Assembly (NCBI GenBank): GCA_023430245.1
Contig: JAEZBA010000469.1
Location: 1 to 8,004, forward strand
DNA length: 8,004 bases
Source: Pseudomonadota bacterium
GTDB lineage: Bacteria > Pseudomonadota > Alphaproteobacteria > Rhizobiales > Xanthobacteraceae
Reading direction: 5' to 3'
In this document: piece after piece, positions 1 through 6,482 of the stretch
Layout: the number at the start of each line of letters is the position of its first letter
How positions within the stretch are numbered: position 1 is the first letter of the stretch
The notes under the pieces: generated by a model
The model's input: only the letters and a program-made list of their open reading frames with translations
The model's database searches: none
Told to the model about the DNA's origin: nothing
Program-made: the position numbers and the translations under genes

Positions 1-98
1 GCCCATGCCGGCGTCTTCACGTAGGCGGGGGCGTAGAAGTAGACCCCGCCACTATAAATGCCGCTCCGGCTTTCTCTCATTTCGCCAGCCAAGCTCAT
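1..98 (-). CDS. 5' part of an unidentified small gene, truncated by the window edge
   Basis: An open frame begins with ATG at 98-96 on the minus strand and stays open for 32 codons to the window edge. It reads MSLAGEMRESRSGIY, then a Gly/Tyr/Pro-rich stretch (GGVYFYAPAYVKTPAW). Its start overlaps the stop of the upstream 47-aa ORF as ATGA, the usual sign of translational coupling. GGGGCG and an AGAGGG lie just ahead of the ATG as possible ribosome binding sites. I recognise no family, and the missing 3' part prevents a domain call. The case rests on the overlap and on the better-supported upstream ORF. It could be a chance open frame, since 32 codons without a stop is unremarkable in GC-rich DNA. 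Confidence 0.45.
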   Translation of the reverse strand, partial: MSLAGEMRESRSGIYSGGVYFYAPAYVKTPAW

Positions 99-238
99 CG
101 CCCCATATCCCTCTTGACGTAGGGCAGGAGAGCCGCCCGATCCTCGGCAGACAGCCGGGGAAGCTGGACCGCGGCGACGCGCAAAAGGTTAGCCACCCGG
201 CCGGAAACGCCTTGAGATTCAACGGGACTGATGGACAC
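95..238 (-). CDS. 47-aa hypothetical protein, GTG start
   Basis: A GTG at 238-236 follows a GGAGG (249-245) with a 6-nt spacer, the best ribosome binding site in the left part of the window. The product begins MSISPVESQGVSGRVANLL and continues with RVAAVQLPRLSAEDRAALL before ending KRDMGR. It is soluble, probably mostly helical, with no signal peptide, membrane segment or cysteine. The Ser-Ala-Glu-Asp-Arg-Ala-Ala-Leu-Leu stretch looks like a helix cap followed by an amphipathic helix. The stop overlaps the ATG of the next minus-strand gene (ATGA, 98-95), suggesting a two-gene operon transcribed away from the large plus-strand gene. I do not recognise the family. Its reality is supported by the ribosome binding site, the coupled overlap and a plausible amino-acid composition. 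Confidence 0.6.
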   Translation of the reverse strand: MSISPVESQGVSGRVANLLRVAAVQLPRLSAEDRAALLPYVKRDMGR

Positions 239-244
239 GGTTAG

Positions 245-249
245 CCTCC
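245..249 (-). promoter_or_regulatory. Ribosome binding site of the 47-aa ORF
   Basis: GGAGG on the minus strand (cctcc on the plus strand) stands 6 nt before the GTG at 238. It decides the start codon: no ATG lies in frame nearby, and the GTG has ideal spacing. Confidence 0.65.
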
Positions 250-278
250 GTAAGTGTTTGATTTCGTTGCGCTCATCG

Positions 279-293
279 TTAACGCTCGTTTAA
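279..293. promoter_or_regulatory. Predicted CtrA binding site (TTAA-N7-TTAA)
   Basis: TTAA at 279-282 and TTAA at 290-293 are separated by exactly 7 nt. The minus strand reads TTAAACGAGCGTTAAC, matching the known TTAA-N7-TTAAC consensus of CtrA, the alphaproteobacterial cell-cycle and motility response regulator. The plus strand has the same core without the final C. The site lies in the divergent spacer, 54 nt before the ATG at 348 and 40 nt before the GTG at 238. Used as a -35-overlapping activator site, it leaves room for a short leader on the large gene. In the minus direction the leader would be almost absent ahead of GGAGG, so the plus-strand gene is the likelier target. TTAA is rare in this GC-rich DNA and I saw no other pair with this spacing. 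Confidence 0.55.
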
Positions 294-347
294 TGCCCCC
301 GCGGGTAGGGTTCGGGTCTGTAGAGGCCGACCACGGCGCGAGCGTAT

Positions 348-3300
348 ATGACCGTTCTGAATGCGATCTGCCGGTTGACGCGGATCGGGCGGGTGCGTCC
401 GGTGCGTGCGGCGCTTTGCGCCGCGGCGATCGCTGCATGCTCGCACAATGCCGCGCACGCACGGGCCGTGGGCGGCGACGTTCACGTCGAAATGTCGCAA
501 GGCTTCGTCCGCATTCTCGTGCATCTGGCGGAGGAGGTTGAGTCCGACGTGCACGTCGCGGGTAACATCGTCGTTGTCCATTTCAAGCGGCCGGTCGATG
601 CCGGGATCGAGAAGCTGACGCATAGCGCGTCGAACATCATCGGCGCCGCGCGCCGCGATCCGGACGGCAGGGGATTTCGTCTCGCGCTCAGCCGCAAGGC
701 CACGGTCAATTCGATGGCCGCAGGCGAGCGCCTCTACATCGATCTGTTGCCCGAAACCTGGAAGGGACTGGCGCCCGGTCTGCCGAAAGAGGTGATCGAG
801 GAATTGTCGCGCCGGGCGCGCCTCGCAGAGCGTTCCATGCGCGCACAGCGCGATAGCGCCAGGCGCCAAGAGGTGCCGGCGCGCATCCGGGTCGCGACAC
901 AGCCGACCTTCACACGCTACGTTTTCGAACTTCCCGATGTGATCGCGGTGTCCGCCGATCGCGGCACCAACGATATGACGCTGAAATTCGCCGCCCGGCT
1001 GAAGTTCGATTTCGGCGACCTCAAGGCAAGGCTGCCGGACACAGTGAGGGCGGTGGAGAGCTTCGATCAGGCCGATTCGGTTGCGGTGCGCTTCGTCCTG
1101 AACGGCAAGGCCGATATTCGCACATTCCGCGAGGACAAGAATTACGTTCTCGATGTCGGAAGTTCGGATGCCAAGGAAGCGGTGGCACCCGTTCGTGCCG
1201 ACGACGTCTCGCAACTGATCAGCGAGGTTGCGAAGAAGGGCAGCCCGCTCGCCGGTGCGGAACCGCCGCAGACCATTGCCGCCGCGTCACCGCAATCGGC
1301 AAAGCCGGAGCAGGCATCCGCGCCGTCGCCCGCTGCCGCGCCTGTTCCCGAAACGGTCCGAGCTGCACCGCCTCCGAAGACTGCTGCCGCGGCGGCGGTT
1401 GCTGTACCCCGCGTGGCCGCGGCGACGGCGCCGGCTCCCGCAGACAGTCAGCGGCAGTCCGGTGCCCGATCTAGCCCCGAGAGTCAGCTGCGTCCTGAAA
1501 GCGCGCCTGCGCCACGTGCTGTCATCGCACCGGCGCTTGGGGTGGTACCTGCTGACGAAAACAATCTCGTCACGGCCGAGGTCGGCCGCCAGGCCGACAA
1601 TCTGCGCCTGACCTTTCCATTCCAGGCTCCGACCCCGGCCGCGATCTTCCGGCGTGCCGGCACCTTGTGGATGGTCTTCGACACGCGCGCTCCGATAACG
1701 CTGCCGGATCTCGAAACCGGTTCAGGCGGCATGATCCGCCACGCATTGGGTACGGCGTTGCCCGACGGCTATGTGGTCCGGCTGATGCTGGACCGTCCGC
1801 GGCTGGTCGGCGCGACCGCGGACGGCGGCACGTGGACGATCACGGTAGGCGATACCATTGCCAGCCCCAGCGCGCCCCTGTCGGTCGATCGCAGCATGGC
1901 CAATGCGGCGCGCCCCAGCATTACGATTCCGCTGGAGCAGGCGCGCGAACTGCATCGCATTGCCGATCCCGAAATGGGCGACAGCCTGCTGGTGGTCACG
2001 GCGCCTGGACCCGCGCGCGGATTCATCAAGCCGCAGGACTTCGTGGAATTCCGGGCGCTCGCATCCACCCATGGCGTTGCGCTGCAGCCGCTTGCCGACG
2101 ACGTGCAGGTCGAACTGGTCCCGGACAATGTCGTCATTGCCCGACCGGGCGGTCTGACGTTGTCGGGACCGGGGGCGGCAGCACGTTCGGCCTCGGTTCA
2201 CAAATCCCAGGTGTTCGATCCGCAGCTCTGGGGCTTCGACCGCCAGTCCGACATTACCGAGCGTCAGTATAAGCTCACCGCGGCTGCCGCCGACATGGGC
2301 GAGAACAAACGTAACATCCCGCGGCTCGAACTGGCCCGGTTCTTCCTGTCGCACGACATGTATCCGGAGGCCAAAGGCGTTCTCGATGTCGCGCTCTCCG
2401 AAGACCGACCGACGGCCGGCGATCCGTCCGCCCTCGTGCTGCGCGCCATCACGACGCTCATGCTCAACCGGCCCGAGGACGCGCTGAAGGAACTCAATCA
2501 TCCGATGCTCGGCGATCAGCTTGATGCGCCGCTGTGGCGCGCCATCGCACAGGCCCGGCTCGGCAAGTGGGAGGAAGCCTCGCGCGGGTTCAAGAGCGCT
2601 CAGGGCGCCATCACGACGCTTCCATTGGAATTGCAGCGCGTCGCGCTGAAGGAAGCGCTGCGGACGGCCATCGAGGTGCGCGACTATGAAAGCGCGCAGC
2701 ATCTATTGAGCGAGTTCCAGACCGTCGGCTCGGTCCCCGAGATGCAACCGGCCTTTTCGGTCCTGCAGGGCCGCCTGGCACAGGGTCTCGGCAAGAGCGC
2801 CGAGGCGCTGCGCTATTTCCGTCAGGCCGCGGATTCGGACGACCGTCCGTCCGCCGCACAGGGACAATTGCGCAGCCTGGCACTGCGCTATGACACCGGC
2901 GAACTCAAGCGCCCCGATCTGATTGCGGAACTTGAGACCCTGACCACGGTCTGGCGCGGCGACGACACCGAAATCGAGGCGCTGCAGAAACTGGCGCGGC
3001 TCTACACCGAGGAGCAGCGCTACCGCGATGCGTTCTATGTGATGCGCTCGGCGCTCAAGGCGCATCCCAACGCGCAAGCCAGCCGCCGCATCTATGACGA
3101 GGCCGCGGTCACCTTCGACTCGCTGTTCCTGGCCGGACGCGGCGACGCCTTGCCCGCGATCGAGGCGCTGGGCCTGTTTTACGATTTCCGCGAACTGACC
3201 CCGATCGGGCGCCGCGGCGACGAAATGATCCGCAGACTCGCAGATCGCCTGGTGTCGGTGGATCTGCTTCCCCAGGCAGCGGAACTGCTCCAGCATCAAG

Positions 3301-3995
3301 TCGACAACCGGCTGCAGGGTGCCGCGCGCGCGCAAGTCGCCACCAGACTGGCGGTCATCTATCTGATGGACAACAAGCCCGGCCGTGCGCAGGCGGTCCT
3401 GCGTGCCACCCGGTCCGCCGAACTCAACACCGACCTGCGGAATCTGCGGTTGCTGCTCGAGGCGCGCGCGCTGTCCGCCACCCGCCGTCATGCCGTCGCG
3501 CTCGAGGTCATTGCCAATGTCGACAATCGCCAGGCCATGCGCCTTCGCGCCGATATTCTCTGGTCCGCCAAGCGCTTCAACGAGTCCGCCGAGCAGATCG
3601 AACTGATGTATGGCGAACGCTGGCGGGACTTTGCGCCGCTGTCGGATATCGAGCGTGCCGATGTGCTGCGCGCGGCGATCGGCTACTCGCTCGCCGAGGA
3701 TACGATCGGCGCCGAACGCCTGAGAGAGCGCTACGAAGCCAAGATGAGGGAAAGCCCCGACAAGCGCGCCTTCGAGATCGCGACCGCGCCGCATGCCGCC
3801 AATGGGACCGAATTCGCCGAACTAGCGAAGACTGTCACTGCTTTCAGCGCGCTCGACACATTCCTGCGCGATATGCGAGAACGCTATCCGGAGATCGGCA
3901 CGCTTTCGCCGGGCGAAACCCAGCAGCAGCTTCAGGATCATTCGCGAGCGCGTTTCGATCCGCAACCGACTGCCTCGGTCACGCCGCGACGATGA
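348..3995 (+). CDS. Large exported protein with beta-rich N-terminal region, Pro/Ala linker and C-terminal TPR-like repeats (1215 aa)
   Basis: The N-terminus is a signal peptide: basic up to R20, hydrophobic at about 21-30, then either a lipobox-like I28-A29-A30-C31 or type I cleavage near AHA/ARA (36-40). Residues about 43-280 are beta-rich and resemble AMIN-like envelope domains, with a helical stretch near 143-178. Residues about 303-400 are a Pro/Ala-rich flexible linker. A further beta-rich region spans about 404-607. From about 655 to 1150 helices alternate in TPR fashion (e.g. 'SHDMYPEAKGVLDVAL', 'RLAQGLGKSAEALRYF', 'LYTEEQRYRDAFYVM'). The tail is polar. A TAG at 321-323 blocks upstream extension. 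ATG 348 lacks a clear ribosome binding site, and GTG 393 (residue 16) after GGGCGG is an alternative start giving a compact signal peptide. TPR arrays bind protein partners, so an envelope scaffold role is inferred. No enzymatic motif is seen. The annotation 'TPR-containing exported protein' is safe; the specific function is unknown. Confidence 0.9.
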   Translation: MTVLNAICRLTRIGRVRPVRAALCAAAIAACSHNAAHARAVGGDVHVEMSQGFVRILVHLAEEVESDVHVAGNIVVVHFKRPVDAGIEKLTHSASNIIGAARRDPDGRGFRLALSRKATVNSMAAGERLYIDLLPETWKGLAPGLPKEVIEELSRRARLAERSMRAQRDSARRQEVPARIRVATQPTFTRYVFELPDVIAVSADRGTNDMTLKFAARLKFDFGDLKARLPDTVRAVESFDQADSVAVRFVLNGKADIRTFREDKNYVLDVGSSDAKEAVAPVRADDVSQLISEVAKKGSPLAGAEPPQTIAAASPQSAKPEQASAPSPAAAPVPETVRAAPPPKTAAAAAVAVPRVAAATAPAPADSQRQSGARSSPESQLRPESAPAPRAVIAPALGVVPADENNLVTAEVGRQADNLRLTFPFQAPTPAAIFRRAGTLWMVFDTRAPITLPDLETGSGGMIRHALGTALPDGYVVRLMLDRPRLVGATADGGTWTITVGDTIASPSAPLSVDRSMANAARPSITIPLEQARELHRIADPEMGDSLLVVTAPGPARGFIKPQDFVEFRALASTHGVALQPLADDVQVELVPDNVVIARPGGLTLSGPGAAARSASVHKSQVFDPQLWGFDRQSDITERQYKLTAAAADMGENKRNIPRLELARFFLSHDMYPEAKGVLDVALSEDRPTAGDPSALVLRAITTLMLNRPEDALKELNHPMLGDQLDAPLWRAIAQARLGKWEEASRGFKSAQGAITTLPLELQRVALKEALRTAIEVRDYESAQHLLSEFQTVGSVPEMQPAFSVLQGRLAQGLGKSAEALRYFRQAADSDDRPSAAQGQLRSLALRYDTGELKRPDLIAELETLTTVWRGDDTEIEALQKLARLYTEEQRYRDAFYVMRSALKAHPNAQASRRIYDEAAVTFDSLFLAGRGDALPAIEALGLFYDFRELTPIGRRGDEMIRRLADRLVSVDLLPQAAELLQHQVDNRLQGAARAQVATRLAVIYLMDNKPGRAQAVLRATRSAELNTDLRNLRLLLEARALSATRRHAVALEVIANVDNRQAMRLRADILWSAKRFNESAEQIELMYGERWRDFAPLSDIERADVLRAAIGYSLAEDTIGAERLRERYEAKMRESPDKRAFEIATAPHAANGTEFAELAKTVTAFSALDTFLRDMRERYPEIGTLSPGETQQQLQDHSRARFDPQPTASVTPRR
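1255..1550 (+). other. Pro/Ala-rich low-complexity linker within the TPR protein gene
   Basis: About 100 codons (residues roughly 303-401) are dominated by Ala, Pro, Ser and Val, with runs such as 'APSPAAAPVP' and 'KTAAAAAVAVP'. It separates the N-terminal beta-rich part from the rest of the protein. Such linkers commonly span the periplasm or peptidoglycan. At DNA level it is very GC-rich but shows no exact tandem repeat that I can see. Confidence 0.7.
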
Positions 3996-4234
3996 CCAGC
4001 AGCGCGTTGCTTCAAAAAGTTCCCTTCCCCAGTTTTTGATTGTTATGCTTCCAAAGTGAAGTTGTTCTTGTTCGTGGCGCTTTTGACAATCACGACGGCA
4101 AATCGAACTCACGATCCACACTTCACGATCAAAAGCGCTTTACTCCACATCGCGACATTGATGCATTCGCTTCCGTTGAAGCACGCGAGACAACACGTCG
4201 ATCAACAAGATCCTCGCGTGAATGTGGGGGCATT
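3996..4234 (+). promoter_or_regulatory. Spacer and presumed promoter region of the siderophore-receptor operon
   Basis: This 239-bp stretch has no convincing gene and is visibly richer in A/T than its flanks, as expected of a promoter. A TTGACA (4083-4088) is present but has no good -10 partner. An alternative pair, TTGTTC (4062-4067) and GACAAT (4085-4090) with a 17-nt spacer, is weak. I see no Fur box and no Irr-type iron control element. The stretch does hold an inverted repeat and repeated TCACGA words, listed separately. No strong terminator follows the upstream gene's stop, so read-through from it cannot be excluded. Confidence 0.5.
4077..4138. repeat. 10-bp inverted repeat with TCACGA direct repeats upstream of the receptor gene
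   Basis: GCGCTTTTGA (4077-4086) and TCAAAAGCGC (4129-4138) are perfect reverse complements, 42 nt apart. Between and beside them TCACGA occurs at 4090-4095, 4109-4114 and 4123-4128, the last two extended to TCACGATC. The left arm overlaps the TTGACA word. The block lies 96-158 nt before the receptor ATG, a suitable place for an operator, but it matches no regulator site I know. Confidence 0.4.
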
Positions 4235-6466
4235 ATGCGATCGAGTGACAGGGCCGCGGCTGCGGCGATCAGGAACTTTGCGTCAGCCGCGGTGTTGACG
4301 GGCGTGTTTGCGGCGCTGCCTGCGCAGGCGCAAACCTCCCTTCCGACAATCGATGTACAGCGCGCGCCGCGTGGAACTGGAACTTCTGTCAGCCAGCAAT
4401 CCAGTGGCACGCCAGCTCCGGCACCACAGCCGGCTCCGGCGCCTGTTGAAAATGCGTTCAGTGAGGTCGACGGCTATCTCGCTAACCGCAGCGCGACCGC
4501 CACCAAGACCGACACGCCGATCTCCGAAATCCCGCAATCGATCACGGTGGTGACCTCGGATGAAATGCGCGACCAGGGCGCTACGACGTTGCAGGAGGCG
4601 CTACGGTATGTGCCGGGCGTCTATGCCGATGCCTACGGACCGGACACGCGCGGCGATGGTCAACTTGTGCGCGGCACGACGCCGGTCACCTATCTCGACG
4701 GCATGCGTCTGATCAACGGCGGCTATTGGAACCAATATCGACCGGATCCCTATACGCTGTCGCGCGTCGAGGTGCTACGGGGCCCGGGATCGGTTCTTTA
4801 CGGTGATAGTCCCTCGGGCGGACTGATCAACGCTGTCTCCAAGCGGCCGCAGGAAAAGGATCACCACGAGCTCGGCGTACAATATGGCAGCTTCGATCGC
4901 TTGCAGTTCCAGACCGACCTGACCGGAAAGCTCTCCGCGGACGGCCAATGGCTCTATCGGTTGATCGGCATCTACCGCGATGCCGATACCCAGACCGATT
5001 TTGTGAAGAACGATCGCCAGACGGTCATGCCGGCCATCACCTGGCGGCCGACGAAGGATACCGACTGGACGGTAATCGGCCTGTACCAGAAGGACAAGAC
5101 CGGATCGTCGACGGCGTTCCTGCCGCTCAACGGCACGCTCTATTACAATCCCAACGGAAAGATCCCGATCAACCGGTTCACCAGCGAGCCGGGCTGGGAC
5201 AAATACCAGACCACGACGCAGGCGATTACCAGCCTGTTCGAGCATTCGTTCAGCAAAAATTTCAAGATCTTCAGCCGTTTTCGTTATTCGCACGACGACG
5301 GCATCTACCAGACCATGTACCCGGACAATTACTCCAATCCGTTTAACCCGTACGTAAACTTAAACGGGTCACAGCAAAGCGTGTATCGCTATACTTACGG
5401 GCTAAACACCAGTCGGAATATGCTCACCGCCGACACCGGCGGGCAGTGGGACTTCGCCACCGGTGCGGTGACGCACAAGGTTTTATTCGGAATCGACGTC
5501 CGAAATCTCACCGAACAGTCGAGCAGCGGCTATGGCTACGATATCAATCCCTTCAATCTCTACAATCCGGTTTACGGTCAGGCGACGGCTTATCCGGTGC
5601 TGCTCCAGGATCCCGGCATCCGCCAGCAGGTCACCGGTTTGTATATCCAGGACCAGATGCGTATCGGTCAGTTTCTGGTCACCGCGGGCGCCCGACGCGA
5701 CGAGCTGAAGTCCGAGGCGGAAGGGGTTCCGACCCAGGTGGATGCCGCGACGACCAAGCGTCTCGCGGTGATGTACGAAACGTCGTTCGGCCTTAACCCG
5801 TATGTCTCATACTCGGAATCCTTCAATCCGATTCTCGGATCGAATATCTGCATCGGATTCTGCAAGCCGGTCGAGGGCAAGCAATACGAGGCCGGCTTCA
5901 AGTACAAGGTCTCGAACAGCGCGGTCTTCAACGGCGCGGTCTATGAGATCCAGGAAAAGAACCGGCTGACACCCGGACCCGTTCCGTTCATCAACATCCA
6001 GACCGGCGAGAACACCATCCGTGGCTTGGAACTCGAATATATCGGCAGCGTCACGCCCGATCTCGATATCATCGCATCCTACTCGTATATCGATGCGAAA
6101 ATCACGCAGGGCGCGTTTGCCGGCAGTCAGGTGGAGAGCGTGCCGCGCAACTATGCCTCGCTGTGGGCCAAGCACAAGCTGACCTTGTTCGGCGTGTCCG
6201 GGTTCAGTATCGGCGGCGGCGTGCGCTACATCGGCGATTCGTGGTCGACCGGCGCCTGGCCGACATCGAGTGACGTATATACCGTCACCACGCCAGGTCA
6301 CACGCTGTTCGATGCGATGTTCGCCTATGAAGACAAGAACTGGCGGTTCCAGGTGACCGGCACGAATCTTGCCGACAAGATCTACTTCTCAAGCTGCCTG
6401 GCGCGCGGTGACTGCTTCTACGGCAATCGGCGTAACGTCATCGGCACCCTGACCTACAAATTCTGA
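4235..6466 (+). CDS. TonB-dependent ferric-siderophore receptor, FhuA-like (743 aa)
   Basis: This is an outer-membrane gated barrel that imports a ferric siderophore using energy from TonB-ExbBD. ATG 4235 was chosen because it yields a clean signal peptide (about 1-32, cleaved at AQA|QTS) and follows GGGGG by 4 nt; the frame is open further upstream, but that extension would bury the signal. A TonB box candidate (LPTIDVQ, 36-42) precedes a Pro/Ala linker (PAPAPQPAPAP). The plug follows (about 90-205), with 'EIPQSITVV', 'LQEALRYVPGV' and the hallmark 'VEVLRGPGSVLYGDSPSGG'. The barrel ends in the typical aromatic residue (TYKF). Cysteine pairs C539/C543 and C721/C727 fit the loop disulfides of FhuA-type receptors. 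There is no N-terminal signalling (STN) domain, so it transports rather than controlling a sigma factor. The family resembles receptors for hydroxamates such as ferrichrome or ferrioxamine, but substrate cannot be read from sequence. It heads the operon with the PepSY gene 16 nt downstream. Confidence 0.95.
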   Translation: MRSSDRAAAAAIRNFASAAVLTGVFAALPAQAQTSLPTIDVQRAPRGTGTSVSQQSSGTPAPAPQPAPAPVENAFSEVDGYLANRSATATKTDTPISEIPQSITVVTSDEMRDQGATTLQEALRYVPGVYADAYGPDTRGDGQLVRGTTPVTYLDGMRLINGGYWNQYRPDPYTLSRVEVLRGPGSVLYGDSPSGGLINAVSKRPQEKDHHELGVQYGSFDRLQFQTDLTGKLSADGQWLYRLIGIYRDADTQTDFVKNDRQTVMPAITWRPTKDTDWTVIGLYQKDKTGSSTAFLPLNGTLYYNPNGKIPINRFTSEPGWDKYQTTTQAITSLFEHSFSKNFKIFSRFRYSHDDGIYQTMYPDNYSNPFNPYVNLNGSQQSVYRYTYGLNTSRNMLTADTGGQWDFATGAVTHKVLFGIDVRNLTEQSSSGYGYDINPFNLYNPVYGQATAYPVLLQDPGIRQQVTGLYIQDQMRIGQFLVTAGARRDELKSEAEGVPTQVDAATTKRLAVMYETSFGLNPYVSYSESFNPILGSNICIGFCKPVEGKQYEAGFKYKVSNSAVFNGAVYEIQEKNRLTPGPVPFINIQTGENTIRGLELEYIGSVTPDLDIIASYSYIDAKITQGAFAGSQVESVPRNYASLWAKHKLTLFGVSGFSIGGGVRYIGDSWSTGAWPTSSDVYTVTTPGHTLFDAMFAYEDKNWRFQVTGTNLADKIYFSSCLARGDCFYGNRRNVIGTLTYKF

Positions 6467-6467
6467 C

Positions 6468-6475
6468 GGAGAGAG
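6468..6475 (+). promoter_or_regulatory. Ribosome binding site of the PepSY-TM gene
   Basis: GGAGAGAG lies within the 16-nt gap after the receptor stop, 7 nt before the ATG at 6483. It supports that start and separate translation from a shared transcript. Confidence 0.6.
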
Positions 6476-6482
6476 AATAGGC

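Noticed and set aside
241..276. 11-codon minus-strand ORF (MSATKSNTYGG) ahead of the 47-aa gene as a leader peptide
   Set aside because: It has no ribosome binding site and no regulatory codon run, and its last codons merely contain the GGAGG of the next gene.
279..3794. Three long minus-strand open frames (279-1214, 1722-2702, 2703-3794) antisense to the large TPR gene
   Set aside because: GC-rich coding DNA commonly leaves antisense frames open. Their products are Arg/Gly/Gln-rich without domains or signal peptides, whereas the plus-strand product has a signal peptide and TPR-like repeats.
4013..4038. AAAAAG...TTTTT after the TPR gene as an intrinsic terminator
   Set aside because: Only the A/T runs pair; there is no G/C stem between them, so the fold would be too weak.
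4040..4234. 65-residue N-terminal extension of the siderophore receptor
   Set aside because: The extension would place a polar segment before the signal peptide, and it overlaps the presumed promoter. ATG 4235 has GGGGG just upstream and gives a standard receptor N-terminus.
4056..4298. GTG-started frame whose N-terminus (MKLFLFVALLTITTA) looks like a signal peptide
   Set aside because: It has no ribosome binding site, its remainder is low-quality sequence, and it runs into the receptor's own signal peptide in another frame. It is most likely chance in the promoter region.
5341..5369. A/T-rich patch with inverted repeats (ACCCGT/ACGGGT and GTTTAA/TTAAAC) inside the receptor gene
   Set aside because: It encodes an ordinary extracellular-loop-like sequence (NPFNPYVNLNGSQQ). 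The arms cross rather than nest, and nothing regulatory is expected there.
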